DNA of 64,000 nt from Polyangiaceae bacterium. Lineage in GTDB: Bacteria; Myxococcota_A; Polyangia; Polyangiales; Polyangiaceae. Positions within the stretch are counted from its first letter, which is position 1. The number at the start of each line of letters is the position of its first letter. This document shows, one piece after another, positions 26,572 to 35,848 of this stretch. Below the pieces are notes generated by a model. It had not been told where the DNA came from, did no database searches, and was given only the letters and a program-made list of their open reading frames with translations. The stretch lies in assembly GCA_016719945.1 (NCBI GenBank), contig JADJYE010000015.1:68003-132002 (forward strand). Reading direction: 5' to 3'. The translations under genes and the position numbers were made by a program.

Positions 26572-28797
26572 ATGTTCCGAAAGCCCCGTCGGCGGGCCGG
26601 CGGCGCCGTGTCGTGTCTCGCCTCGGTCGCCGCGCTCCTTCACACCGGCTGCCTCGACCGCCCGATCGAGCCCATCGAGCCGCGCACGACGAAGGGGGCC
26701 ATCGAGACCCTCAAGAGCTCCCGGGTGGACAAGATCGATCTGCTGCTCGCGATCGACAACTCGATCTCGATGGCGGACAAGCAGACGCTGCTCGGCGAGG
26801 CCGTGCCCCAGCTGGTGGATCGGCTGGTGAACCCGCGCTGCGTCGACCCGTCGAAGACGGCGCCGGTCGCGCCGGAGACCATCGCGCAGCCCGCCGGCCC
26901 CCTCGACCCCTGCCCGCTGATCGACAAGGCCGGTGAGCCGCTGCAGACGAAGCGGGAGTTCGAGCCAGTCAAAGACATCCACGTCGGGATCATCAGCTCG
27001 AGCCTGGGCGACCTCAGCGGCGGCGACTGCGGCGGAGCGCAGCACTACGACGACGGCGGCAAGCTGCTCGACCGGAGTCTGGGCGGCGGGACCGTCCCGA
27101 CCTTCGGGGACGATCACTTCCTGCTGTGGGATCCCGACGGGAAATATGGCCCGAACACGGACGTGAGCGCGTTCCAGGGGACGCTGACCGAGATGGTGAT
27201 CGGGGTCGGTCAGACGGGCTGCGGCTACGAGATGCAGCTCGAGTCGGTGGTCCGCTTCCTGGTCGACCCGGCCCCCTACGCGGAGCTCGTGCGCGAGCCG
27301 GTCGAAGGCTCGGCGGACCGGAACGTGAAGCGCGGGGTGGACGAGGACGTCTTGACCCAGCGCGCCGCCTTCCTCAGGCCCGACTCGCTCGTGGCCATCG
27401 TGATGCTGTCGGACGAGAACGACTGCTCGGTCCAGGCCGAGGGCTATGGGTACTTCGCGTTCTCGGGAGGGCTCGAGCCGGGCTCGTCGGCGTGCGCGTC
27501 GAGCCCCGACGACCCCTGCTGCTACAGCTGCAACACCGACCCCCCGCAGGGCTGCACCGCCGATCCCGCTTGCGCCGGGAACCCCGAGATCCCGGTCGAC
27601 GCGCCTGGGCTCAGGTGCTGGGACCAAAAGCGGCGCTTCGGGACCTCGCTCCTCTATCCGGTGTCGCGCTACGTGAACGCCCTCACGCTCGAGAACATCG
27701 ACCCAGCTCGCGTCGATCTCAAACCGAAGGAGGGTGGAGAGTCGGTGCCCAACCCGCTGCTCGAGGGTCGTCCCAACGGGCTCGTCTATTTCGCGGGCAT
27801 CGTTGGGGTCCCTTGGCAGGCCGTCGCCCGCAAGAACGACGCGGGTGAGCCCGACCTCGCCCGTGGCTACATGACGCCAGGCGAGCTCGAGTCGCTCGGC
27901 CTGTTCGAAGCGCTCGCCGGCGACCCGGATCGCCTCGTGCCGCCCACCGATCCGTTCATGATCGAGTCGGTCGAGCCGCGCTCGGGCACGAGCGCGATCC
28001 TGGGGCTCGCTCCGACCAGCGACAACGCGATCAACGGAGGCGACCGAACCCCGGCCGACCCCGACACCGAGCTCTACGACGTAGGCCTGCAATACGCGTG
28101 CATCTTCGACGTCGACGACGACCCCGAAGGCTCGGAGTGCAGCGAGTGTGCGGACGGCGTGTGCGACAACCCCGTCTGCGAAGGCACCGTGCAGACCCAC
28201 GCGAAGGCGGTACCGGGCTTGCGCCAGCTCGCCTTGATCCGCGCCATGAAAGACCAAGGGATCGCGGCCAGCGTCTGCCCCGCCAACACCGACGACGCGC
28301 AGAAGACGTCGCCCGAGTACGGCTACAACCCCGCCGTCGGGGCCCTGGTCGACGCGCTGAAGGACGACCTCGCGGGCCAGGAGTGTCTGCCGTTCTCGAT
28401 CGAGGCGATCGCGGGGCAAGTGACCTGCCTCGTCGTCCAGTCGAGCCGAGCGGACAGCTGCACTTGCGACGGCCCCGGCCTCTCGTCGCCCCCTGCCACG
28501 CACGACAACGTGCTCGCGTTCATCCAGTCGAGCGAAGGCTACGACGACGCGGAGACCTGCTTCTGCGAGGTGGCTCAGCTCGAGGCGGACGAGCTCCAGG
28601 CTTGCCAGAACGACGAGCAGGTCCCGGTGGGGATCGACGGCTGGTGCTACATCGACGCCAGCCCGACCTCCCCGGTCGGCAACCCCGACCTGGTCGGCTG
28701 CGGTGAGACCGAGCCGCGGGTCGTTCGGGTGGTCGGTGAGCCCAAGCCCAAGAGCGGCGCGACCCTGCATATCTTCTGCACCGGAGAGGGGAGCTGA
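26572..28797 (+). CDS. VWA-like Cys-rich lipoprotein, copy 1
   Basis: A 741-residue lipoprotein; ATG 26572 has a strong ribosome site (AGGAGG, 6 nt upstream). The signal peptide ends in LLHTGC. A VWA-type strand follows, DLLLAIDNSISMADK, whose DxSxS matches a metal-ion-dependent adhesion site. Later segments LVAIVMLSDENDCS and many paired Cys suggest a secreted, disulfide-stabilised fold. The C-terminal part has DGWCYIDAS. It is clearly paralogous to the gene at 37546-39801 along its whole length. Likely a surface adhesion or complex-assembly protein. Confidence 0.85.
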   Translation: MFRKPRRRAGGAVSCLASVAALLHTGCLDRPIEPIEPRTTKGAIETLKSSRVDKIDLLLAIDNSISMADKQTLLGEAVPQLVDRLVNPRCVDPSKTAPVAPETIAQPAGPLDPCPLIDKAGEPLQTKREFEPVKDIHVGIISSSLGDLSGGDCGGAQHYDDGGKLLDRSLGGGTVPTFGDDHFLLWDPDGKYGPNTDVSAFQGTLTEMVIGVGQTGCGYEMQLESVVRFLVDPAPYAELVREPVEGSADRNVKRGVDEDVLTQRAAFLRPDSLVAIVMLSDENDCSVQAEGYGYFAFSGGLEPGSSACASSPDDPCCYSCNTDPPQGCTADPACAGNPEIPVDAPGLRCWDQKRRFGTSLLYPVSRYVNALTLENIDPARVDLKPKEGGESVPNPLLEGRPNGLVYFAGIVGVPWQAVARKNDAGEPDLARGYMTPGELESLGLFEALAGDPDRLVPPTDPFMIESVEPRSGTSAILGLAPTSDNAINGGDRTPADPDTELYDVGLQYACIFDVDDDPEGSECSECADGVCDNPVCEGTVQTHAKAVPGLRQLALIRAMKDQGIAASVCPANTDDAQKTSPEYGYNPAVGALVDALKDDLAGQECLPFSIEAIAGQVTCLVVQSSRADSCTCDGPGLSSPPATHDNVLAFIQSSEGYDDAETCFCEVAQLEADELQACQNDEQVPVGIDGWCYIDASPTSPVGNPDLVGCGETEPRVVRVVGEPKPKSGATLHIFCTGEGS

Positions 28798-28879
28798 CAC
28801 CCGTACAGGTGCCCGAGCGGTTGCGGTGCCCCGGTCGGCGCGGGAACATGTGTCACCCCGCGCTGTCCACGGGACGACG

Positions 28880-30565
28880 ATGCCGATCCCCGATCTGTTG
28901 TACGCCGAGCCGAGCGCGCGACTCGACGCAAGCCGCGTCACGCAGGGCGTAGCGTTTGCGTTCGCGGTCGGCGAGGGTGGAGACCTGCTCTCCTCTGCGC
29001 TCGACGACGTCGAGCTGGGGCCTTCGAGCTTCGACCCGTCGCACTTCGGCCACGAGCTCTTCCTGGACGAGGTCGTGCGGACCTGTTTCAACATCGAGGC
29101 CGGCGGGCGTCGCTTCACCCCGAACCGGACGAGCCTGGCGAGGATCTTGGCTCAGCCCCCGGAGGACCCCGCGTCGTGCGCGCTGCGTCGAGAGGTGCTG
29201 CTCGAGCTGGGCGAGAGCCCCTCGCTGCGCGCAGACGCCGAGAAGACCTACGTGGAGCTGTTCAACTTCCGGCACCTGTTGTGCACCTCGCACCAGGCGG
29301 GTGGCTCGACGCCGGAGCTGCACGAGCATCGCATCGGGGTCCTGCGCGCGCTGAAGACCGCCATCGTTGGGCTGTCGTCTCGGTTCGAGCACGCGAAGAG
29401 CGCGCTCGCGCGGGTCCACGCGTTCGGGGCCGAGGTGGCAGGGCGGCCAGCGTTCGCGGACCTCGCCGCGCTGCTCGCGCACGAGGAGGGGCTCGCCGAC
29501 GTCGACCTCTGCCTGCGGGTCGGGGCCGACGGCTCCGTCCGTGGCTTCGAGCTCACGAAGATCCGCGAGCACAAGAGCCGCTACTACCGATCGCCAGCGG
29601 CGCGGTTCTGGTCGCGGGTGGTGCTGTTCATCCGAGGCTTCAAGTTCTCCGAGCTCGAGGTCATGGCGCGCCTGCTCGACCAGGTCTTCACGCCGTTCGA
29701 GGCCGACGTGCTGTTCATGCTCCAGCTGATGCAGGACCTCGAGCTGTACCTGGGCGCGCTCAGCTTCCGGGATCTCGCGCTCTCGCGCGGCCTCGCGGTC
29801 TGTTTGCCCGAGCTGACGCCGCCGCCCAGCGACGTCGATCACGGGCGTCGCGAGCTGTTCGGCCTGTTCAACCCGCTCTTGCTTGCGGACCGCGGCGCCC
29901 CCAAGCCGTGCGACCTCACCTCGGAGCGGCACGACGCCATCGTGCTCGTCACGGGGCCCAACTCGGGCGGCAAGACGCGGCTGCTGCAGGCGATCGCCAT
30001 CACCCAGATCCTCGCGCAGAGCGGCCTCTTCGTCCCTGCGCGCCAGGCGCGCATCGCGTGGACGCGCGGGCTGTTCTGCTCGCTGCACCACGAGATCACC
30101 GCGGACCAGAAGGAGGGTCGGCTCGGCACCGAGCTGCTCCGCATCCGCGGCCTGTTCGAGGATCTCCGGCCGGGAGACCTGGTCGTCTTCGACGAGCTGT
30201 GCTCGGGCACCAACCCGTCGGAGGCCGAGGCCATCATCCGCCTCGTGCTCGAGCTCTTGAGCGAGCTCAACCCGCAGGTCTTCGTCACCACGCATTTTCT
30301 CGATTTCGCCGCTCAGCTGCAGGCAGACCCTCACGTCGAGCGCCTGCAGTTCCTCCAAGCCGCGCTCGACGAGAAGAACCGCCCCACGTACGCGTTCGCG
30401 CCCGGCGTCGCGAAGAGCGCGCTGGCGGCCGAGACCGCGGCGCGCCTCGGCGTCACCCTCGAGGAGCTCGCCTCCCTCGTCGCGCGGAGGAAGGCCGAGC
30501 GCGTGAAGCGCTCGGTGTTGCCCGAGTCCCTCGGCCACGCGACCGGGTTCGGCGAAGAGCGCTAG
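28880..30565 (+). CDS. MutS-like ATPase (not a mismatch-repair MutS)
   Basis: A 561-residue protein. The C-terminal ATPase has Walker A GPNSGGKTR, Walker B LVVFDELCSGTNPSEAEAI and a later TTHFLD motif, all as in MutS. The N-terminal mismatch-recognition domains I/II of MutS (with the Phe-x-Glu) are absent; instead helical core domains dominate. This resembles the MutS2- or MSH-like proteins without a Smr domain. DNA or nucleoprotein remodelling is likely; mismatch repair is not. The gene's last 4 nt overlap the convergent monooxygenase. Confidence 0.85.
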   Translation: MPIPDLLYAEPSARLDASRVTQGVAFAFAVGEGGDLLSSALDDVELGPSSFDPSHFGHELFLDEVVRTCFNIEAGGRRFTPNRTSLARILAQPPEDPASCALRREVLLELGESPSLRADAEKTYVELFNFRHLLCTSHQAGGSTPELHEHRIGVLRALKTAIVGLSSRFEHAKSALARVHAFGAEVAGRPAFADLAALLAHEEGLADVDLCLRVGADGSVRGFELTKIREHKSRYYRSPAARFWSRVVLFIRGFKFSELEVMARLLDQVFTPFEADVLFMLQLMQDLELYLGALSFRDLALSRGLAVCLPELTPPPSDVDHGRRELFGLFNPLLLADRGAPKPCDLTSERHDAIVLVTGPNSGGKTRLLQAIAITQILAQSGLFVPARQARIAWTRGLFCSLHHEITADQKEGRLGTELLRIRGLFEDLRPGDLVVFDELCSGTNPSEAEAIIRLVLELLSELNPQVFVTTHFLDFAAQLQADPHVERLQFLQAALDEKNRPTYAFAPGVAKSALAAETAARLGVTLEELASLVARRKAERVKRSVLPESLGHATGFGEER

Positions 30566-32076
30566 CGAGAGCTCACGGTCGACGACGAGCTCGGTCGAGC
30601 CTTGTGCGTGGTCGCCGGGCGCTGCCGGCTGGGCTCGAACTCGAGCGTGCCGTCGTCGAGGTTTCCGTGGCGCAGGGTCAAGATGTCGAGCACGTAGTTC
30701 TGGTACATGCGCCACGGCCGCTTCGAGCCTTGCTTGGGCATGCTGGCGATGGCGCGCAGGATGTAGCCCGGCGTGAAGTCGACGAACGGCTCCTCGCGCA
30801 GCGTGGGGTCGTTGCGTCGAGGCACGCAGTAGCGAGCGCCGGTCTTGTCCATATAGGCGAGCAGCCGGCACACGTAGTCGGCCGTCAGGTCGGCCTTCAG
30901 CGTCCACGACGCGTTCGTGTAGCCGAACGTCGAGGCGAGGTTCGGCACGTCGCTGTACATCGTGCCCTTGTAGTTCATCATGCTGGGCGGCTCGATCGCC
31001 TTGCCGTCGACGACGAGCTTGATGTCGCCCATGAACATTAGCTTGAGGCCGGTGGCGGTGACGATCAGGTCGGCGTCGAGGAGCTGACCGCTCTCGAGCT
31101 CGACGCCCTTCTCGGTGAACGTCTTGATGTGGTCGGTGACGACGCCGACCTTGCCCTCGCGGATCGCCGCGAACATGTCGTTGTCGGGCACCAGGCACAT
31201 GCGCTGATCCCACGGCTTGTACGAGGGCTTGAAGTGCTTCTCGACGTCGAAGCCGGGCAGCTGCTTCTGGATCAGGTGGAGGAGCTTACCCGCCATCGCC
31301 TCGGGCTTGCGCCGCGAGTACTGGTAGAGCGCCATCGTGAGCAGCACGTTCTTCCAGCGGGTGAGATCGTAGGCGAGGTGCTCGGGCAGGTGATCGCGCA
31401 GCCAGTTGGCGATCGCGTCCTCTGCTGGCATCGAGAACATGTACGTCGGCGAGCGCTGCAACATCACGACGTGAGCGGCCTTCTTGGCGAGCTGCGGCAC
31501 GAGGGTGACGGCCGTGGCGCCGCTGCCGATCACGATCACGCGCTTGTTCTCGTAGTCGATATCGTCGGTCCAGAACTGCGGGTGCACGACGCGCCCTTGG
31601 AAGCGGTCTCGCCCGGGGAACACCGGCGTGTAGCCCTCGGAGTAGTCGTAGTACCCGGTGCAGGTGTAGAGGAACGAGCAGGTGAAGAGCTTCGTCTCGC
31701 CGGTCGCGCCCTGCTCCACCTCCACGGTCCAGCGGGCGTCGGGCGTCGACCACGAGGCGCTCTTCACCTTCGTGCCGAAGCGAATGTGCCGATCGATTCC
31801 GGCCTCGCGGGCGGTCTCCGTGACGTACGACAGGATCGAGGGGCCGTCGGCAATGGCTTTCTGATCGCGCCAAGGCTTGAAGGCATAGCCCAGCGTGAAC
31901 ATGTCGGAGTCGGAGCGGATGCCCGGGTACCGGAACAGGTCCCACGTCCCGCCGATCGCGTCTCGGCTCTCGAAGATCGCGTACGTCTTGTGGGGGAGGC
32001 GCTCTTGGAGGTGGTACGCCGCGCCGATCCCCGAGAGCCCCGCGCCGACGATGATGACGTCGAAGTGTTCAGCCAC
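30562..32076 (-). CDS. Baeyer-Villiger-type flavin monooxygenase
   Basis: A 504-residue FAD/NADPH enzyme. Two Rossmann motifs are present (VIIVGAGLSGIGAAYHL at the N-terminus and VIVIGSGATAVTLVP near residue 185), and the fingerprint FQGRVVHPQFWTDD fits the Baeyer-Villiger FxGxxxHxxxW(P/D) rule. It would insert oxygen next to a ketone or oxidise a heteroatom, with NADPH and O2. The Ser/Arg-rich last 25 residues are probably disordered. Substrate unknown; no catabolic cluster adjoins it. Confidence 0.9.
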   Translation of the reverse strand: MAEHFDVIIVGAGLSGIGAAYHLQERLPHKTYAIFESRDAIGGTWDLFRYPGIRSDSDMFTLGYAFKPWRDQKAIADGPSILSYVTETAREAGIDRHIRFGTKVKSASWSTPDARWTVEVEQGATGETKLFTCSFLYTCTGYYDYSEGYTPVFPGRDRFQGRVVHPQFWTDDIDYENKRVIVIGSGATAVTLVPQLAKKAAHVVMLQRSPTYMFSMPAEDAIANWLRDHLPEHLAYDLTRWKNVLLTMALYQYSRRKPEAMAGKLLHLIQKQLPGFDVEKHFKPSYKPWDQRMCLVPDNDMFAAIREGKVGVVTDHIKTFTEKGVELESGQLLDADLIVTATGLKLMFMGDIKLVVDGKAIEPPSMMNYKGTMYSDVPNLASTFGYTNASWTLKADLTADYVCRLLAYMDKTGARYCVPRRNDPTLREEPFVDFTPGYILRAIASMPKQGSKRPWRMYQNYVLDILTLRHGNLDDGTLEFEPSRQRPATTHKARPSSSSTVSSR

Positions 32077-32157
32077 TTGGCACCTACCTGTACGGTGGAG
32101 CCTCCGAGGCGGCGGCCCCCCTTGCCCCGGAAGCTAGCAGCGAGGCCCCGAAAAGTC

Positions 32158-32412
32158 TTACCCGGTCGCGCGCCGCCCGCTCGCCGAGTCGTCGTCGCCC
32201 CAAGCGTGGGCGCGCTCGGCTGCGTCGAACAGGTCGGCGAGGGATTGGGCGCGGCGCTGTTGCTCCGCCACGCGATCGAGCTCGGCGAGCAGGGCCGCGC
32301 AGTGCCGCGCGGTCATCGAGGCGCTCATCGTGCGCCGCGCGCGGCCGGCCGGACGCGACGTCGCAGCAGGGAGCTCGAGGAGAGGGAGCTGAGCCCGATT
32401 CGGCTTGGTCAT
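32158..32412 (-). CDS. Small hypothetical protein
   Basis: An 84-residue frame started at the second Met (MTKPNRAQLPLLELP). The C-terminal half is helical (HCAALLAELDRVAEQQRRAQSLADLFDAAERA). It fills the gap between the monooxygenase and the BFD-like gene with good coding character. No family recognised. Confidence 0.45.
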   Translation of the reverse strand: MTKPNRAQLPLLELPAATSRPAGRARRTMSASMTARHCAALLAELDRVAEQQRRAQSLADLFDAAERAHAWGDDDSASGRRATG

Positions 32413-32529
32413 GCGCTCCATGTGAGCGCACGGAGCGGCGGCGCGAAGAGCCGGACAATGTCCTAGGACAGAGAATGTCAGCCTAGGCCAGCGCGCGAAC
32501 GGCGGCCCGCCGACTCGAGGGCCGGCGGG

Positions 32530-32802
32530 TCACTGCGGCTTGGGCTCGGGCTCGAGCCCGGCGAGGACGGCGAGCTGGACCGGGTGATACGGGGGGCGCG
32601 GCGTCATCGGCTGATCGGCCACACCGCCGCGCGCTCGGATGAGCCGCGCGCAGAGCGCGAGGCAGTATTTCCCCTGACACCACCCCGTGCCGAAGCCCGT
32701 GTAGCGCTTCGCGGACTCGAGGTCCGTGTGGCCCCGCTCGAGCGCCTGCTCGAGCTCGTGCAACGTCACGTCCTCGCAGCGGCAGACGAGCGTCTTGGAC
32801 AA
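32530..32802 (-). CDS. BFD-like [2Fe-2S] ferredoxin domain protein
   Basis: A 90-residue protein with TTG start. The four Cys of the BFD-type cluster are present as CRC near the start and GWCQGKYC later (LVCRCEDVTL, TGWCQGKYCLALC). Such small proteins or domains serve as electron carriers for bacterioferritin or as subunits of amino-acid or glycerol dehydrogenases. The start codon directly abuts the stop of the 43-residue basic protein, so both should be co-translated. Confidence 0.85.
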   Translation of the reverse strand: MSKTLVCRCEDVTLHELEQALERGHTDLESAKRYTGFGTGWCQGKYCLALCARLIRARGGVADQPMTPRPPYHPVQLAVLAGLEPEPKPQ

Positions 32803-32934
32803 CTACTTCTTGGCCGGCTCGCTCTTCGCCTTCGCTTGGGGCGTCTGCTCCGCCTCGTTCTTCGCGCGCCACTCGGCGAGCTGCTTCGTTCGGCGCCTCT
32901 TCTGCTTCTGACGGACCATGGGCTTTTGCGGCAT
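32803..32934 (-). CDS. 43-residue basic protein
   Basis: ATG 32934 to TAG 32803 encodes MPQKPMVRQKQKRRRTKQLA and further charged residues, ending EPAKK. It is rich in Lys, Arg and Gln, and resembles a short RNA- or ribosome-associated tail. The stop is immediately followed by the TTG start of the BFD-like gene with no gap, which supports real translation. No family recognised. Confidence 0.55.
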   Translation of the reverse strand: MPQKPMVRQKQKRRRTKQLAEWRAKNEAEQTPQAKAKSEPAKK

Positions 32935-33048
32935 GGCCCGACCTCTAGCATTTTTCTTACCCCGCGCGCCCGCTTCCGCGGGGCCCTGCGGTTTTCTCGC
33001 CTCCGAGCCGGCGCGAAAACCGGCGCGGGGGCGCCCGCCCTTCGGCGC

Positions 33049-33909
33049 TCAGGGCTTGCGCGCGGAGGCGCAGCCCAGGTTGACCGTCAGATCGAACTGA
33101 CCTTCGGACCAGTACTTCCCGATCGCCAGCTTCGCGTAGTCGACGGCCGCGCCGAGCGCCTCGGTGCGGCCCTCGATCACGGAGCCGAGCTCCGGCAAGA
33201 CGACGAGCCTGAACAGCGAGCTCTGCGCGAAGTCCCGGCCGGTCTCGAACGGAACGCTGAGCAGCTCGACGTCGACGGCGACGTCGACGAAGCCCAGCCG
33301 CTCGAGATCTTCGGTCAACGTCTCGGGGGTGGGCCGGCTCTGGGCGCCGACCTCGATCGCCTCGCCGAACCTCGGATCATCGTGCTTGAGCGAGAACTCG
33401 CGGAGCATGTCGACGAGCTCGGGGTACGAGCCGCGCAGCGGCAGCGCGAAGAGCAGCTGACCCCCCGGCACGAGCACGCGTGACACCTCGCGTAGCAGCT
33501 GCATCCGCGTCGTCGCCGTGGTGATCGGGTGCACGACCACGGCGTGGGTGAAGGACGCGTCGGCGAGCTCGAGCGGGAGCGACCGGAGCACCTCGAAGTC
33601 GAGGGCGCCGGGGGCCGTGGCGGTGCGATCCGACGCGGCGCGCACGGCCGCCTCCGACGCCTCGAAGCCGTGCAGCCGGGTGTTCGGCAGGCGCTCTTCG
33701 ATGGCGTCGGTGACGCTCGAAGCGAGCGGCCCGCAGGTCAGCACGGCGGACTGCGGCGCCAGGATGAGCCGCTCGACGGCCATCGCGTTGAAGAACGAGA
33801 AGTACCGGGGGACGACGTCGCTCGTGAGCGCGTCGACCTCTTCCTGGGTGTAGGCGGGGCCGAGGATGTGGGCCCGCGCCCCGCCGTCCTCATTACCCGT
33901 CCCGGTCAC
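33049..33909 (-). CDS. SAM-dependent methyltransferase-like protein
   Basis: A 286-residue class I methyltransferase-like fold: strand AVLTCGPLASSVTDAIEERL, then RLHGFEASEAAV as the acidic ribose-binding loop, LPLELADASFTHAVVVHP and VLVPGGQLLFALPL. The glycine-rich SAM loop is GPLASS rather than GxGxG, so cofactor binding may be altered. GTG 33909 overlaps the stop of the HEAT-like gene by 4 nt. Substrate unknown. Confidence 0.75.
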   Translation of the reverse strand: MTGTGNEDGGARAHILGPAYTQEEVDALTSDVVPRYFSFFNAMAVERLILAPQSAVLTCGPLASSVTDAIEERLPNTRLHGFEASEAAVRAASDRTATAPGALDFEVLRSLPLELADASFTHAVVVHPITTATTRMQLLREVSRVLVPGGQLLFALPLRGSYPELVDMLREFSLKHDDPRFGEAIEVGAQSRPTPETLTEDLERLGFVDVAVDVELLSVPFETGRDFAQSSLFRLVVLPELGSVIEGRTEALGAAVDYAKLAIGKYWSEGQFDLTVNLGCASARKP

Positions 33910-34613
33910 TTGCTCTTCTTCGGCGGCGGCTCGTCGTCGCCCTCGGCCTCGCCGTCGTCGTCACCCTCGGCGCCGGCGAAGATGTCGAGCGCGTCCTCGG
34001 CGAGCTCACCGATCGTGACCTCGGCGGACTCGTCGTTCTCGTCGCTCATCTCCACGACGCGCTTGTCGCCGATCAGGCGCTCGATGTGCTTCGCCATCGC
34101 GGGGTCGCCGATCTCGACCGCGACCTCGATCGCCGCCGCGGTCGCGTCGGGATCCTCGTGCACGAGGAAGAGCTCGAGCAGCTTGAGCACGCCGGGCTCG
34201 GGGACCTCGGCGAGGAGGTAGGGCAGCTCGGGCAGCGCCGGCGAGCGAACCGGGAGCCGCTTGAGGGCGCGCTCGACGCCCTTCGCCAGCTCCTTGAAGC
34301 GGTCGTAGGCGAGCACCTCGAGCTGCTCGCCCGCGACGGCGCGCGCGTCGGGGTGCTCGGTCGCCAGGATGTCGATCAGCAGGTCGACGGGCCTCGGCCC
34401 CTCCATCTCCCCGAGCAGCACCGCGAGGCGCTCGAGCCTCAGGGTCGCCTCGTCTTCGCTCGGCTCCTTGACGGCCTTGTCGAGCGCGCGACCGATGGCG
34501 GCGAGCAAGGTCGCCTCATCCGAGTCGGCGATGTCCGCGTGCAGCTGCCGCACACGGCGCTCGGCGTCGAACAGGTTCCCGAGGGCTTGATCCAGATCCG
34601 CGGCCTTGGCCAT
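33906..34613 (-). CDS. HEAT-repeat-like helical protein
   Basis: A 235-residue protein built of helical pairs like HEAT/armadillo repeats (LPYLLAEVPEPGVLKLLELF, AAAIEVAVEIGDPAMAKHIERL), with an acidic tail ending EPPPKKSK. No signal peptide, so probably cytoplasmic scaffold. It sits between the M28 peptidase and the methyltransferase on one strand. Confidence 0.75.
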   Translation of the reverse strand: MAKAADLDQALGNLFDAERRVRQLHADIADSDEATLLAAIGRALDKAVKEPSEDEATLRLERLAVLLGEMEGPRPVDLLIDILATEHPDARAVAGEQLEVLAYDRFKELAKGVERALKRLPVRSPALPELPYLLAEVPEPGVLKLLELFLVHEDPDATAAAIEVAVEIGDPAMAKHIERLIGDKRVVEMSDENDESAEVTIGELAEDALDIFAGAEGDDDGEAEGDDEPPPKKSK

Positions 34614-34652
34614 GGCGCCCGCGTAGCAACCCCGGCCCGTCGCGGCAACCCA

Positions 34653-35769
34653 TCACTTCGAGACGGCGATCACCGTCTCGAGGATGGCTCGAGCGCGGCG
34701 CTCGAGCACGAGGGGTGCAGCCGGTCGGCCGTGTCGGTTGGCTCGTGGTAGTCGGTCGACTCGCCCGAGCTGAAGAACACGAAGGGCACCTTCTTGTCCT
34801 CGAACGGCGCGTGGTCGCTCCGCCCCTTCGCCATCGCCTCGACCTGCCCACGGAGAGAGCTGGGCAGGTCCTTGGGGAGCACCGCCCGGACGCCCTGTGA
34901 GGCGCACGCGGTCCTCACCGCCTGCTCGAAGCCTTCGGGCGGCGCGTCGGAGATCAGCACGCCGACCGAGCGCTCCGGGTCGACGTCCTTCATGACCCCG
35001 AACAGGCGCGCGCCGAGCCAAAACGCGGGCATGTCGACCAGGGGCCGGCCGATCATGTCGACGTTGACCATCGCGGTGACGGGGCGCCGCGTGAAGTCCC
35101 AGTCCTTCACCAGCGCCCGGCTGCCGTGCAGCCCGGCTCCTCGGCCCCGAAGAACGCGATCACGACCCGGCGGCCGAGCTCGCCGCGCCGCGCTCGCAGG
35201 GCCCGCGCGACGGCGAGCACGACGGCGGTCCCCGAGGCGTTGTCCTCGGCGCCCGGGTAGAGCTTCTTGTTGTGCTCGCCGAGGTGATCGTAGTGCGCTC
35301 CGAGCACGACCACCTCCTTGCGATCTGCGCCGTGAGGCTCGATGACGCCGAGGACGTTGCGGCTCTGGCGCTCGGTCTTCTTGCCGAATTTGAAGGGCTC
35401 GATGCGGCGACCCTCATACGGAGGGATGCCGGCGTCCTCGAGCTCACCCGCGAGCCATGCGGCCGCCGCCTCTTCGTCCTCCGAGGCCGAGCCGCGACCT
35501 CTGAGCCCGGGCGACGCGAGGAACGTCGCGTCGTCGAGGATGGCCGGGGCCGTCAGCGGATCGGGAGCGGCGCTGACGCTCGCCGAGGCAGCCGCGCTCG
35601 CGGCAGCCGCCGAAGCCGAGGCCGCCGCATCGTGGCTGCTGGTGACGGCCGTCGCGCTCGCGGTGGCGACCCCGGCCTTGGGCTGCTCATTGGCGTCGCG
35701 CGCGCTCTCGCTCGCGCAGGCGAGGAGGGACAGCGCGGTGACGAGCGCGGCGACCGAGGACCAGCTCAC
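34653..35769 (-). pseudogene. M28-family aminopeptidase lipoprotein, two frameshifts
   Basis: The 5' part (to about 35128) has lipobox LLACAS and the M28 zinc ligands GAHYDHLG, AEDNASGT and FFGAEEPG. The frame then shifts; the continuation LHGSRALVKDWDFTRRPV with VNVDMIG and STDYHEPTDTADRL completes the zinc site. A second shift near 34725 restores the native end LVLERRARAILETVI. Both shifts equal loss of one base in a run (G4 to G3, C4 to C3), so sequencing error is the simplest explanation. With those corrected the enzyme looks intact: a periplasmic aminopeptidase removing N-terminal residues. Confidence 0.85.
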
Positions 35770-35848
35770 GAGGCGCTCAGCGTAGCTCGACCGCGGGCGC
35801 AGACCAGGCTCGCTTCATGGTCCCGAGGCGCTGTGCTACGGCTGAGAG

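Noticed and set aside
26455..28797. VWA-like copy 1 started 39 codons earlier at 26455
   Set aside because: The extra leader is Arg/His-rich and lies before a strong AGGAGG site that fits ATG 26572.
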